DNA of 64,000 nucleotides from Paenibacillus sp. J2TS4 (GCF_018403245.1 NZ_BOSH01000011.1:124001-188000); one strand, 5' to 3'; shown: positions 24,983 through 33,997, numbered from the stretch's first letter. Made by a program: numbers and translations. Notes: generated by a model not told the origin, from the sequence alone.

Positions 24983-26641
24983 ATGAAACGCTCCAAAATT
25001 TCGCACGATCCGCTGCTCTTGCTTTGCATCGTGCTAGTCATGCTTAGTTTAGTTATTTTTATTGTCTTTCCTTTATTTCAAATTTTAAAAACGAGTTTCT
25101 TCAACTCGAGCGGGCAATTCCATCTCGGGGGATACCAAAGAGTCTTTTTAGGCGGTCAGTTATTCGAAGCCCTGCGCAATTCCCTGCTGCTCGCCGTGAT
25201 CGTATCGACATTATCGACTATTATCGCTTACCTGTTCGCCTATACTTTTGCCTATGTTAAAGTGCCCTTCAAAAGGCTGTTTAACGGGATTGCCATCCTG
25301 CCTGTCATTTCGCCGCCTTTTGTCATCGCCTTATCCGCCATCCTGCTGTTCGGCAAGCAAGGCTTTATTACCAAACACTTATTAGGCTTGGAGAATGCCA
25401 ATATTTATGGCTTAAACGGACTGGTGCTCGTGCAAACGCTAACATTTTTCCCGGTCGCTTTTCTCGTATTGGCCGGTTTATTGCGCTCGATCAGCCCTTC
25501 GCTTGAAGAAGCCAGCTCGAATATGGGAGCCAGTAAGTGGAAGACCTTCCTTAAGGTGACGTTTCCTTTGACGGTCCCCGGGATCGCCAACGCTTTTTTG
25601 CTCGTTTTTGTCCAATCGTTGGCTGACTTCGGCAATCCGATGACCATTGGGGGCAATTATACGACGGTCGCGCGGGAAATTTATTTGCAAGCGGTCGGAA
25701 GCTATGACATGCAGGCCGGGGCCGCGTTAGCCATGCTGCTGCTTACCATCACTTTTATCGTATATGCGCTGCAGAAATTTTGGGTCGGTAAAAAAAGCTA
25801 CGTTACCGTTACCGGGAAACCGGTGCATGGACGTAAACTGATCGATTCAGGGATCGTGAAAACTGTCTTGTTTACGCTCTGTTTTATTTTGTCCGTGACG
25901 GTCATCGCTTTCTACATCTTGGTCCCTATCGGGTCCTTCATCAAATTATGGGGGATCAACAACAGCTTCACGCTGGATCACTATAATTATGTATTCTCCA
26001 TCGGTCAAAAAGCGATGCGGGACACCTTAATGCTATCCGTCGTCGCCACACCGATAGCAGGTATGCTCGGAATGATTATCGCTTTTCTTATTGTGCGCAA
26101 GCAGTTCTGGGGCAAGAAGACGTTGGAAATGGTCAGCATGCTCTCCCTCGCCGTCCCGGGAACGGTTATCGGGATCTCGTATATTTTAGCGTTCAATAAG
26201 GCTCCGCTTGCGTTAACCGGAACCGCCGTAATCATCATCGCCGCCTTCGTCATTCGTGCCATTCCGGTCGGAATTCGCTCAGGGATTGCTTCCTTGCAGC
26301 AGATTGATCCTTCCATCGAAGAGGCGGCGACGAATCTGGGCGCCAGCCAATACAAGACGTTCACCAGCGTCGTGCTGCCCTTAATTAAACCGGCTTTTTT
26401 CAGCGGTCTGGTCTATGGATTTGTCAAAAGCATGACGGCCATGAGCGCCATAATCTTCCTGATCTCCGCCAAATATAATTTGATTACTGCCTCGATCCTG
26501 AGCCAGGTGGAAACGGGAAGAATCGGTGTAGCGAGCGCCTATTGCACGATTCTCATTCTCGTCATGATCGTTGCGCTGGTTCTGCTTAACACATTGGTCA
26601 GCCTGTTCGGAGGCGGAAATAAAGAGTCTTCATTACTATAA
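24983..26641 (+). CDS. AfuB/FbpB-type fused ABC permease (two permease domains)
   Basis: 552 residues forming two binding-protein-dependent permease domains, each with about six membrane segments (about 15-275 and 300-545). Both carry the EAA loop (LEEASSNMGASKWKTF and IEEAATNLGASQYKTF) that contacts the ATPase. Family members import ferric iron (FbpB) or sugar phosphates (AfuB). The frame is open from 24839, but MKRSKISHDP at 24983 has the ribosome site. The ATPase and a binding protein follow at 35-nt spacings, forming a complete importer. Confidence 0.92.
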   Translation: MKRSKISHDPLLLLCIVLVMLSLVIFIVFPLFQILKTSFFNSSGQFHLGGYQRVFLGGQLFEALRNSLLLAVIVSTLSTIIAYLFAYTFAYVKVPFKRLFNGIAILPVISPPFVIALSAILLFGKQGFITKHLLGLENANIYGLNGLVLVQTLTFFPVAFLVLAGLLRSISPSLEEASSNMGASKWKTFLKVTFPLTVPGIANAFLLVFVQSLADFGNPMTIGGNYTTVAREIYLQAVGSYDMQAGAALAMLLLTITFIVYALQKFWVGKKSYVTVTGKPVHGRKLIDSGIVKTVLFTLCFILSVTVIAFYILVPIGSFIKLWGINNSFTLDHYNYVFSIGQKAMRDTLMLSVVATPIAGMLGMIIAFLIVRKQFWGKKTLEMVSMLSLAVPGTVIGISYILAFNKAPLALTGTAVIIIAAFVIRAIPVGIRSGIASLQQIDPSIEEAATNLGASQYKTFTSVVLPLIKPAFFSGLVYGFVKSMTAMSAIIFLISAKYNLITASILSQVETGRIGVASAYCTILILVMIVALVLLNTLVSLFGGGNKESSLL

Positions 26642-26676
26642 ACGTATACTTCTATCCAGTTTGAGGAGGAACTAGC

Positions 26677-27744
26677 ATGAAAGCAAAATCAGTCTCTTTA
26701 CACCATGTATCCAAAGCCTTTAACAATGAAAAGAACGAACTGGTCTACGCCGTATCTGATGTCAACGTAACGATCGAGGCCGGTCAATTCGTTACACTGC
26801 TGGGCCCTTCCGGGTGCGGGAAAACGACAACGCTGCGCATGATCGCAGGCTTTGAGGACATCTCGTCAGGAGACATCTATTTCGACCGGAACAAGGTCAA
26901 CAGCATTCCGCCGAACAAGCGGGATTGTACGATGGTTTTTCAGTCGTACGCACTCTTTCCGCATCTAAGCGTATTCGATAATATTGCCTACGGGCTAAAA
27001 ATCAAGAAAATGGCCAAAGCGGAGATCATCCAAAAAGTGCACGGCGTCCTGGATATCATGAACTTGACGGAATACAAGGATCGGATGCCTGCTCAGCTTT
27101 CGGGCGGCCAGCAGCAGCGTGTCGCCTTGGCGAGGGCTTTGGTCATGGAGCCGGGGGTTCTGTTATTTGATGAGCCCCTATCCAATCTAGATGCCAAGCT
27201 TCGGCTGGTCATGCGTGATGAAATTCGCCGGATCCAGCAGCAAATCGGCATTACAGCGATTTATGTCACCCATGATCAGAGTGAAGCCATGTGCATGAGC
27301 GATCAGGTTATTGTTATGAATAAAGGAAGGATCGAGCAAGTCGGCACGCCACAGCAAGTATATCAGCGGCCGGCAACAAGATTCGTCGCTGATTTTATCG
27401 GGACGGCCAATTTCATAGAAGGCCAGGTCGTGGAAGTGTCCGATGAGCAGCTACAGATTCGCACGGAAACCGGTATAATGAAAGCCAGAGCCACCGGAGC
27501 CCATCGGGTAAACGATAAGGTTTCGGTCGTCATCCGTCCGGAAGCGGTATCCTTGGCCAAAGGCGGCGAGAATACGGCCGTCGTTACCAAAAGCGTTTTT
27601 ATGGGACAGTGTCAGGAGTATGAGGTGCAATTCGCAGGACAAACGGTGCAAATTACGGAAAACAATCCATCCGCGGAAAAGATATACCAGGTGGGAGACA
27701 CGGTATCTTTGCGGTTTTCTGAACATTCCTTGCACGTCATTTAA
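26677..27744 (+). CDS. AfuC/FbpC-type ABC transporter ATP-binding protein
   Basis: 355 residues: GPSGCGKTT (Walker A), LSGGQQQR (signature), VLLFDEPLSNLDAKLR (Walker B) and a C-terminal TOBE regulatory region (about 275-355). This is the CUT1/Fbp-type importer ATPase. GAGGAGG precedes the ATG. It energises the fused permease just upstream and uses the binding protein encoded just downstream. Confidence 0.93.
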   Translation: MKAKSVSLHHVSKAFNNEKNELVYAVSDVNVTIEAGQFVTLLGPSGCGKTTTLRMIAGFEDISSGDIYFDRNKVNSIPPNKRDCTMVFQSYALFPHLSVFDNIAYGLKIKKMAKAEIIQKVHGVLDIMNLTEYKDRMPAQLSGGQQQRVALARALVMEPGVLLFDEPLSNLDAKLRLVMRDEIRRIQQQIGITAIYVTHDQSEAMCMSDQVIVMNKGRIEQVGTPQQVYQRPATRFVADFIGTANFIEGQVVEVSDEQLQIRTETGIMKARATGAHRVNDKVSVVIRPEAVSLAKGGENTAVVTKSVFMGQCQEYEVQFAGQTVQITENNPSAEKIYQVGDTVSLRFSEHSLHVI

Positions 27745-27779
27745 ACATCAGTCGGGAGAAGCCGGAGGGGGGAAGACAG

Positions 27780-28787
27780 ATGAAGCGCGCACATTGGCGG
27801 AGGTTGCTGCTATTAGTTCTATTTGTCTTCTTAACTGCGTGCTCACCGGAAAAAAACGGCGTCCTGACCATATATGCGGGACTGTACGATGACCATGCGA
27901 TCAAAGCGATCGAGGCGTTCCAGAAAGAAACCGGCATCAAAGTCTCGTATCTCCGTATGTCCAGCGGAGAAATATTGGCGAGAATAAGAGCCGAACGGGA
28001 TAAACCCCGTACCAGCGTCTGGTATGGCGGACCTGCGGATACATTCATCCAGGCCAAAACGGAAGGTTTGTTAACTCCTTATATTTCCGTCAATTCCGAA
28101 TGGATTGATGAAGCGTATAAAGATGAAGAAGGCTATTGGGCCGGAATCTATCTCGGCTCCCTCGCTCTAGTATCGAACAAGGCCTGGCTCCAGGAGGTAG
28201 GCCTATCCCCTCCCCAGTCCTGGAATGATTTACTGAACCCGAAATACAAAGGCATGATTGGCATGCCTGATCCGCGCACCTCCGGGACGGGCTATACGGT
28301 GCTCGCCACACTAGTGCAGCTGTGGGGGGAAGAACAGGCTTTCTCCTATTTTAAAGAGATTCACCAGCAGATTAATACCTATACGACATCGGGCAGCGTT
28401 CCCGGCAGAAAAGTAGGCATGGGTGAAATCGGGACCGCGATCATGTTCTCCCATGATGCCATTAAGTTTTATAAAGAAGGGTTCCGCGATATTATTGTAG
28501 GTTTCCCCGAAGAGGGAACCGGGTACGAGATCGGAGCGATCGGCATCATTAACGGCGCGCCTAATCAGAATGAAGCGGAGAGGTTTGTAGATTGGGCGCT
28601 GACCAAGCAAGCCCAGGAATTAGGCAAGCAGGTCGGCAATTACCAGCTGCTGACGAACCGGGAGGCGGTTTCCCCGGCAGAGGCGTTCCCTCTGGCGAAT
28701 CTGACCCTCATTCCGTACGATCACTCCTGGGCCGGAAATAATCGGGAACGACTGTTGACCAAATGGGCCAATGAGGTGTTGAATTAG
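27780..28787 (+). CDS. AfuA/FbpA-type substrate-binding lipoprotein (copy 2)
   Basis: 335 residues with a lipobox FLTAC (Cys21) and a mature sequence closely parallel to copy 1 at 19911: LTIYAGLYDDHAIKAIEAF, MSSGEILARIRAERDKP, VWYGGPADTF, YTTSGSVPGRKVGMGE, PEEGTGYEIGAI. Copy 1 has a longer Ser/Pro linker. This copy belongs to the permease-ATPase operon; copy 1 may deliver to the same permease. The solute is likely anionic; iron and sugar phosphates are both known for the family. Confidence 0.9.
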   Translation: MKRAHWRRLLLLVLFVFLTACSPEKNGVLTIYAGLYDDHAIKAIEAFQKETGIKVSYLRMSSGEILARIRAERDKPRTSVWYGGPADTFIQAKTEGLLTPYISVNSEWIDEAYKDEEGYWAGIYLGSLALVSNKAWLQEVGLSPPQSWNDLLNPKYKGMIGMPDPRTSGTGYTVLATLVQLWGEEQAFSYFKEIHQQINTYTTSGSVPGRKVGMGEIGTAIMFSHDAIKFYKEGFRDIIVGFPEEGTGYEIGAIGIINGAPNQNEAERFVDWALTKQAQELGKQVGNYQLLTNREAVSPAEAFPLANLTLIPYDHSWAGNNRERLLTKWANEVLN

Positions 28788-29189
28788 CCCTCTTCTCTCC
28801 CTCTCTGGCTCTTACAATGAAGGAGTGGAACATGCCGTTACTCCGCTCATGAGTGAACATGATATTCGTAGGCGAGGACTCAAGTCGATGAAGTCCTCGC
28901 CTTATTTTAATTGCGAAAGTGGGAATAGATAACACGCTGAAAGATTTTATAGAGTCGGGACTTCTCAACGATGAATTCCCGCGCATACAAGATGTCATCA
29001 TGCACATCCATGGCAAGAAGCCGACGAGCGATTAAGTCAGCCTGCCAATGGTCGATCCATTATTAACAAGCTGGCTGGCCAACACCAATTTCATTTATTA
29101 GATGGGCATAGAGATGTCCCTTGTGGCTAGGGTCCCAGCCAAACACTTGAAAGGTTAGCCCAAGATTGGCACAATAAAAGAAAGCATCC
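28788..29189. other. Gene-poor stretch with a possible coding remnant
   Basis: After the importer operon and its terminator, a plus-strand frame ends at 29033 with protein-like sequence (from about 28915: KVGIDNTLKDFIESGLL, later KKPTSD stop) but has no ribosome site and only a GTG as possible start. I do not recognise a family. The rest to the protease gene holds no convincing feature. Confidence 0.3.
28871..28908 (+). terminator. Terminator of the Afu-type ABC operon
   Basis: GGCGAGGACT (28871-28880) pairs with AGTCCTCGCC (28892-28901), followed by TTATTTT. It is 83 nt after the binding-protein stop. Confidence 0.75.
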
Positions 29190-30119
29190 TTGAGGAGGAG
29201 AATATTCATTAAAGATAAGGAAACGAACAAGCAGGAAGGGCTGCACGAAGAGGAAAATCCGCGTAAAGAGAAAAGGAAAGGGACACTTGAAGAGGAGGAA
29301 TCGTCTAAAGAAAGACGCGAAGGGGCGCTCGAAGAGCTCCACGACGAGCCCTATGAAGATTTTGATCCGGAGGATCCTTCGTTCTTTGAGGATGACGACC
29401 CGGAGGAGGAAGAGCCTCGGCCCTCCCGAAGGTGGATTAAAAAATGGCTTGCGGTCCTCGTCGTCCTCGGATTATTTGCCAATATCATTGCTTTTTTCCC
29501 TCAAATTTTTAGCCTGCAGGCGATTGATTTTCTGAAAAAAAACAGGGAATTGTCACGGAATGAAGCGATTCAACAGTACAAGCAAGCCGTTGTTGTCGTA
29601 AATTCCGGCGGACGCAAGGGAACCGGATTTAATATTGCCGCCGACGGCCTCATTGTCACCAATCATCATGTCATCGAAGGGGAGCGGACAAGCCTTGTCA
29701 GCTTTCCAGAAGGAAAAACATTTACAGCGGATGTAGTGGCCAGCGACGCCGCTATGGATGCAGCCTTATTGCGGGTGAGGGACCCCGACCCATCGCTGCC
29801 CACCCTGGAGATTGCGCCGGTTACCGATCCAATGGAAGGGACCCCCATCTACGTCATTGGAAATCCGCTGTTGTTTAACCAGATGGCCAATGAAGGCTCC
29901 ATTCTCGGGCTGACCTCTCTTACGGACTGGGACGTGCCTGTCCTGATGATTCAGGCCCCGATCTATAAAGGGAACAGCGGCAGTCCGATCCTCAACAAGG
30001 ATGGCCAGGTCATAGCCGTCGTATTTGCCACCACCCAAATCAAACGGGAAGGCAAGTCCGGCAAAATCGGCCTTGCTGTCCCCTTCAGCCATTTTCTCAA
30101 ATATATAGATGAGCTTTAG
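29190..30119 (+). CDS. Membrane-anchored HtrA-like (S1C) serine protease without PDZ
   Basis: About 300 residues. A strongly charged cytoplasmic N-terminus (Glu/Lys then Asp/Glu rich, about 1-85), one membrane helix (about 87-110) and an extracytoplasmic trypsin-fold domain with the triad in TNHHVIEG (His near 160), DAAMDAALLRV (Asp) and GNSGSPIL (Ser). No PDZ follows, unlike typical DegP/HtrA. The frame begins at TTG 29190, but that codon is fused to the GAGGAGG ribosome site; spacing of 7 nt after AGGAGGAG points to ATT 29208-29210 as the initiation codon, which would be a rare start. Stands alone. Likely role in surface protein quality control or stress. Confidence 0.85.
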   Translation: MRRRIFIKDKETNKQEGLHEEENPRKEKRKGTLEEEESSKERREGALEELHDEPYEDFDPEDPSFFEDDDPEEEEPRPSRRWIKKWLAVLVVLGLFANIIAFFPQIFSLQAIDFLKKNRELSRNEAIQQYKQAVVVVNSGGRKGTGFNIAADGLIVTNHHVIEGERTSLVSFPEGKTFTADVVASDAAMDAALLRVRDPDPSLPTLEIAPVTDPMEGTPIYVIGNPLLFNQMANEGSILGLTSLTDWDVPVLMIQAPIYKGNSGSPILNKDGQVIAVVFATTQIKREGKSGKIGLAVPFSHFLKYIDEL

Positions 30120-30138
30120 AAGTGTGTAATACAAAAAT

Positions 30139-30175
30139 AGGAAGGGAACCCTGATTAGGGGATTCTTCCTGTTTC
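30139..30175 (+). terminator. Probable terminator after the protease gene
   Basis: AGGAAG and CTTCCT flank an inner GGGAACCCT/AGGGGATTC arm pair with small mismatches (30139-30170), followed by GTTTCC. An imperfect but long hairpin 20 nt after the stop. Confidence 0.5.
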
Positions 30176-30206
30176 CATTTTCAATAATTATCCAGCGAAG
30201 TGTGGG

Positions 30207-30434
30207 TTATGGCTTAGGTATCAACTTTCGAATTTCATCCACGGGTACCTCCAGCGTCTCGGCCACTTTTTCTGGAGAAAATCCTTTATCAAGAAATTTC
30301 CTAATAATATCTTCCTTACCTTTTTCAATGCCTTCTTCAATACCCTCTTCGTACCCCCAGCGCTTCCATGCAGGCATGAGCTCCATAATCAGTTTTCCCT
30401 CCTCAGAATATTGTTCGCTGAATTCCCGCAGCAC
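30207..30434 (-). pseudogene. C-terminal remnant of an Rpn-family (PD-(D/E)XK) nuclease/transposase-like protein
   Basis: 75 residues ending in ...EKGKEDIIRKFLDKGFSPEKVAETLEVPVDEIRKL, with the Glu/Gly helix YEEGIEEGIEKGKE; both are typical of the extreme C-terminus of Rpn-type recombination-promoting nucleases (about 300 residues). The catalytic N-terminal domain is missing. The frame continues upstream to the stop codon of the CAP/SLH gene, which is in the same frame. No ribosome site supports the GTG at 30434. Probably a leftover fragment. Confidence 0.65.
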
Positions 30435-30449
30435 TGCTTCTTCTTCCTC

Positions 30450-32705
30450 TTACGGCAAAGGAGGCAGCTCACTAACCGGAGTGGGCTGCTCGGGCCTCTT
30501 TTTTACATCGGTAATGTAATCCATCAGACGGTAGCTGAATTCCAATGCTTCGGCACGAGTCAGGAAATCATCGCCTCTATATCCGGCAATCGTGTTGCTG
30601 TCTTTGCCCTGCGAATATCCTTTGCCCAGCATATACTGTATAGCTGCATCGCCTGTCAAATGATAGCCTTCGGCAGCCGCAATAATTTCCGCCACCTGCG
30701 TGCGGGTAATCGGGCTGCTTCGTTCCTCATCCTTTGCTGTCAGAACCGGCACATTGTAAAGTTCGGCAAAATAGTACAGCTTATCGGCCCAGTGCCACGG
30801 ATAATCCGGCATGGGCTCGATCATCGCCGGATCCACCCGAGGACGATAGAAAAAGGCCAGAAATTCAGCCTCGCTGACGAACTGCTCGGGCTTGAACTCA
30901 TTATCTTCATAGCCTTGGACAATACGCCGTTCTGCGGCCCATTGAATCGCTTCTTGAGCCCAATGACCGCCTACATCATTGAATGAAGCGAGCGGGTTCC
31001 GCACCCGTACATGGAACATATCTGTTCGGTCTCCATAAGTCACTTCCACAGGATAAGCGACCACTTCCGTTGCTTTCAGCGCCGTAACTATTCCTTGAGC
31101 GTCGACAGTGAAATAATCGGCGTACTTCTCATCCATTAGTCTGAATATCGCCTGATTCGTCACGTCTACAGCCTTACCCTGCTCATCCCCAGCCATAACC
31201 TTTACTTGAACCTGTTCCCCCACCAAGAGGGTTACATCGCGAGGGTTAATCGCTAGCCCCTCCAGCTTCGAGCCTGGCCTAATGGTTTGTTCACTGTATG
31301 TATAATCATCGATAGCGGGTGTGGACGACTGGGTGGATTCATCCAGTTCGAAGAAATGAATAGCGTACTCAATGGCGGTCTCGTTACCACTCTTGTCCTT
31401 GATTCCGGTAATCCGGATGCTCACCTCATCCTCCTCTTGAATGGATATGCCGGATACGGAAAAAGTGATAAAAGTAGCGGGCTCTCCCTGATAAAAGCGG
31501 CTGCTCATGTACATTTTACCCGCTTTACTGCTGTAGTTAGCTGTATCATATAACTGCCATTTTGTTTTTTGCCTTTTATTTAATATTTCTATCCGCAAGG
31601 ATTCCGCATCGGCCGGCTCAAATTTATTAGGATTCAACAAGATGGAAAACATCTGAAATTCGGAGAACAGCATCGGAAAATTGCCCGCACTGGGCCAGGC
31701 TACATAGTCCCGTTCTTCTGGCCAAGGGGATTTGTAATTGCCCTCTTTCAAATGCATGACGATGTAGTTATCGGTATATCCGAAGCCAACTTCCCGGATA
31801 TCCGGTTGGAGAATAGCCCAGCGGTGACCGACATTCCGCTCATTGGACGATCCTATGTCATCCATGAATGAAGCCACTGCACGCATCGGCAGGTAACCGT
31901 AATGGAGGTTCTCATAAGCGCTAGTTCCGCCCCCCTTCCAAGCCTGGCTGGTTTGGTAGAAGCTATCGCTCATATCTGCAGGCTGTGCCGGGTCATGCGG
32001 ACGGGAAGAATGATAGGTTTGCTCGAGAACAACGACTTTATGCTGAGCGGATTCGTTCAGCTTCGAACTCAATTCAACCGATTCCGACATCCCCGCCAGG
32101 TAACGGGCGAACTTCGTCATATTCAACGCATCCAGCAGCACTTGCTCATGCAGCTTTCCCGCCGAATAAGGAGAAGAAAGTAAAGGCTGTTCCAAATAAA
32201 GAGAACCGGCATAATCAAATTCCGGAGCATATTGCTGCCACTTGGCCCGGATAGCGGGAATCGTGCCCGGATCCACCGTTTTCTCCAACAGAGGATCATT
32301 CGGGTTCAGCTTGACCATATCCTCGCCATCGGGTTTATCCGATAAAGTGTTAGGGGAGCGCACACCCAGCCAATAGGAGGTCCTTTCCTTGGCCCTTATG
32401 TAGATATTGGCCTCTTCTACCTCCAGGCGATCCGTAATTAATTTGAACTGGCCGTCCGTCGCCACATCCACCACGTATGTTTTAATCAGCTTCACCCCTG
32501 GACTAGGGCCATGAACATCAATCTCCATAGGACCTCCGGCTTTTTCCTCAGCCGTTCCTTCTACAGTCACCGTGTAATCCGGATTAAAGGTCGCAGTAAA
32601 TGTATGATTTTTGTAAACATTCGAAATGGCTGCCTCCACCGGAGATAGAAACAGGCCCAGCAGCAGGGAACAAATTAGTAGAGCGCATAGAGTTAATCGT
32701 TTCAT
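30450..32705 (-). CDS. Secreted CAP-domain protein with SLH cell-wall anchor
   Basis: 751 residues with a signal peptide (cut near residue 25, VEAA). A region of about 125 residues precedes a CAP/SCP-PR1 domain (about 180-325; LHEQVLLDALNMTKFARYL, NERNVGHRWAILQPDIREVGFGY). A beta-rich region and a BIG2-like Ig segment (about 475-570; INPRDVTLLVGEQVQVKV) are followed by an SLH domain (SFNDVGGHWAQEAIQWAAERRIVQGYEDNEF) and two weaker SLH-like repeats to the end. SLH domains bind pyruvylated wall polymer, so this is a surface protein. Function of bacterial CAP proteins is mostly unknown. Confidence 0.88.
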   Translation of the reverse strand: MKRLTLCALLICSLLLGLFLSPVEAAISNVYKNHTFTATFNPDYTVTVEGTAEEKAGGPMEIDVHGPSPGVKLIKTYVVDVATDGQFKLITDRLEVEEANIYIRAKERTSYWLGVRSPNTLSDKPDGEDMVKLNPNDPLLEKTVDPGTIPAIRAKWQQYAPEFDYAGSLYLEQPLLSSPYSAGKLHEQVLLDALNMTKFARYLAGMSESVELSSKLNESAQHKVVVLEQTYHSSRPHDPAQPADMSDSFYQTSQAWKGGGTSAYENLHYGYLPMRAVASFMDDIGSSNERNVGHRWAILQPDIREVGFGYTDNYIVMHLKEGNYKSPWPEERDYVAWPSAGNFPMLFSEFQMFSILLNPNKFEPADAESLRIEILNKRQKTKWQLYDTANYSSKAGKMYMSSRFYQGEPATFITFSVSGISIQEEDEVSIRITGIKDKSGNETAIEYAIHFFELDESTQSSTPAIDDYTYSEQTIRPGSKLEGLAINPRDVTLLVGEQVQVKVMAGDEQGKAVDVTNQAIFRLMDEKYADYFTVDAQGIVTALKATEVVAYPVEVTYGDRTDMFHVRVRNPLASFNDVGGHWAQEAIQWAAERRIVQGYEDNEFKPEQFVSEAEFLAFFYRPRVDPAMIEPMPDYPWHWADKLYYFAELYNVPVLTAKDEERSSPITRTQVAEIIAAAEGYHLTGDAAIQYMLGKGYSQGKDSNTIAGYRGDDFLTRAEALEFSYRLMDYITDVKKRPEQPTPVSELPPLP

Positions 32706-32820
32706 CAGTACACCTCGAGTGGTTTTATTAAGAATTTCTCCTAACGACTTCGCGAATCGGAGTTATATCCTTTCACCTATTTGTCGGCATATCACCTAGT
32801 TCTTTTTACCCATATAAAAT

Positions 32821-32858
32821 AAAAAAAGAGACACAACCCTCAACAAGGAGAGTCGCGC
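32821..32858 (-). terminator. Rho-independent terminator of trpS
   Basis: On the minus strand GCGCGACTCTC pairs (with several G-U pairs) with GAGGGTTGTGT around a 6-nt loop, followed by TCTCTTTTTTT. It begins about 17 nt after the trpS stop. Confidence 0.8.
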
Positions 32859-32874
32859 CCTCATTAATAAGAGA

Positions 32875-33885
32875 TTATTCCCCGGTAAAATAATCGATTC
32901 GCATCGCTTCCCGAACTTCCTGCATCGTTTCGCCGGCGATGCGTCTTGCCTGATCGGTTCCCGACCGCAAAATGTCCTCCACTTGCTTCGGCCTGGCCTC
33001 ATAGTAAGCACGCCTTTCCCGCATCGGCTCCAGAACATCGTTAATCCGGCGGGCGATCCTCTGTTTACACTCCGCACAGCCGATCCGGGCTTGCATGCAT
33101 TGTTCCCGAATCTCTTCGCTCTCTTCCGGCATAAACGCTTCGTGATAAGCAAAGACAGGGCAAATTTCCGGGTGGCCGGGGTCATGTTTATGAATACGGG
33201 CCGGATCCGTCACTGCTTTCTTCAGCTTGGCCTCCACCTCGCTTTTCGACGAATCCAGCTGAATGGCGTTGCCCAAGCTTTTGCTCATCTTCCCTTTGCC
33301 ATCCAAGCCGATAAGCCGCGGCACCTCTCCGACCAACGCCTTCGGCTCCTCAAAGACAGTGCCGTACAGCTCGTTGAAGCGGCGCACTATCCTCCGCGTT
33401 TGTTCGACGTGAGGAATTTGATCCTCCCCGACCGGAATAAGCGTCGCCTTGCAGAACGTTATATCCGCAGCCTGACTGACCGGATAACCCAGAAAACCGT
33501 AATACAGATCGTCATAACCTCTATCAGCCGCCTCCGATTTGACGGTCGGATTATGCCTTAACGAATTTACCGTTACGAACATGGAATAATACACCGTTAA
33601 TTCAGCGATCTCCGGAACAAGCGACTGAATAAAGATGGTCGATAAGTCCGGATCGATCCCCGCAGCCAAATAATCCAGCGCTACTTCCCGCACATGCTGC
33701 CGCACCAATTCCGGCTGCTCAAAATGAGTAGTCAAAGCCTGCACATCGGCCAGAATGAAATAAGGATCATATTCTTCCTGCAGCATCACCCGGTTCTTCA
33801 AGCTTCCGACGTAATGGCCCAAATGCAGCTTTCCCGTGACGCGGTCGCCCGTCAAAATCCGCTCTCGTTTCTGTTCTCTTCTCAA
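32875..33885 (-). CDS. trpS: Tryptophan-tRNA ligase
   Basis: 336 residues, class Ic aminoacyl-tRNA synthetase charging tRNA-Trp in the cytosol. The HIGH-type motif is KLHLGHYVG (about 19-27) and the KMSKS motif is complete (GKGKMSKSLGN, about 195-205); EDQIPHVEQTRRI is also typical. The start is TTG 33883-33885 with AAGGAGG 7 nt before it. Expression is controlled by the Trp T-box upstream; two short frames lie between the T-box terminator and this start, one of which stops on the start codon. Confidence 0.96.
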   Translation of the reverse strand: MRREQKRERILTGDRVTGKLHLGHYVGSLKNRVMLQEEYDPYFILADVQALTTHFEQPELVRQHVREVALDYLAAGIDPDLSTIFIQSLVPEIAELTVYYSMFVTVNSLRHNPTVKSEAADRGYDDLYYGFLGYPVSQAADITFCKATLIPVGEDQIPHVEQTRRIVRRFNELYGTVFEEPKALVGEVPRLIGLDGKGKMSKSLGNAIQLDSSKSEVEAKLKKAVTDPARIHKHDPGHPEICPVFAYHEAFMPEESEEIREQCMQARIGCAECKQRIARRINDVLEPMRERRAYYEARPKQVEDILRSGTDQARRIAGETMQEVREAMRIDYFTGE

Positions 33886-33997
33886 TGTAATTCCTCCTTG
33901 GATGAATTGATATTCCAGTACTCCTCCGCTTTTTCCACATCTTCCGAGTTCTTAGCGTTCTTAACGTCCTCGACGTCCGCCACCAACCGTCCTCCAT
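33767..33997 (-). CDS. Possible Trp-codon leader ORF overlapping trpS
   Basis: ATG 33995-33997 lies 10 nt after GGAGG in GGGAGGTGAT, a 9-nt match to the anti-Shine-Dalgarno sequence. The frame begins MEDGWWRTS with tandem Trp codons at positions 5-6 (33980-33985) and a third Trp near position 21, then runs 76 codons, passing through the trpS ribosome site and start in a different frame. Beyond the first codons it reads like a shadow of trpS (basic, Arg-rich), so any role would be in ribosome stalling, not in the product. Speculative. Confidence 0.3.
   Translation of the reverse strand: MEDGWWRTSRTLRTLRTRKMWKKRRSTGISIHPRRNYIEKRTETRADFDGRPRHGKAAFGPLRRKLEEPGDAAGRI
33882..33983 (-). CDS. Small acidic ORF translationally coupled to trpS
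   Basis: GTG 33981-33983 stands 7 nt after GGAGG (33991-33995), and the 33-codon frame stops with TGA at 33882-33884, overlapping the TTG start of trpS. The product is acidic and helix-prone (begins ADVEDVKNAKNSEDVEKAEE) with a single Trp at position 23. The stop-start overlap and good ribosome site suggest coupling to trpS translation. Too short to assign by family; may only serve as a control element. Confidence 0.4.
   Translation of the reverse strand: MADVEDVKNAKNSEDVEKAEEYWNINSSKEELH

Noticed and set aside
19911..28787. Firm assignment as ferric iron transporter (FbpABC)
   Set aside because: Family includes sugar-phosphate transporters; the iron-binding Tyr pair is not evident in either binding protein.
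30411..30986. Plus-strand frame of 191 codons under the CAP/SLH gene
   Set aside because: Antisense shadow without a ribosome site.
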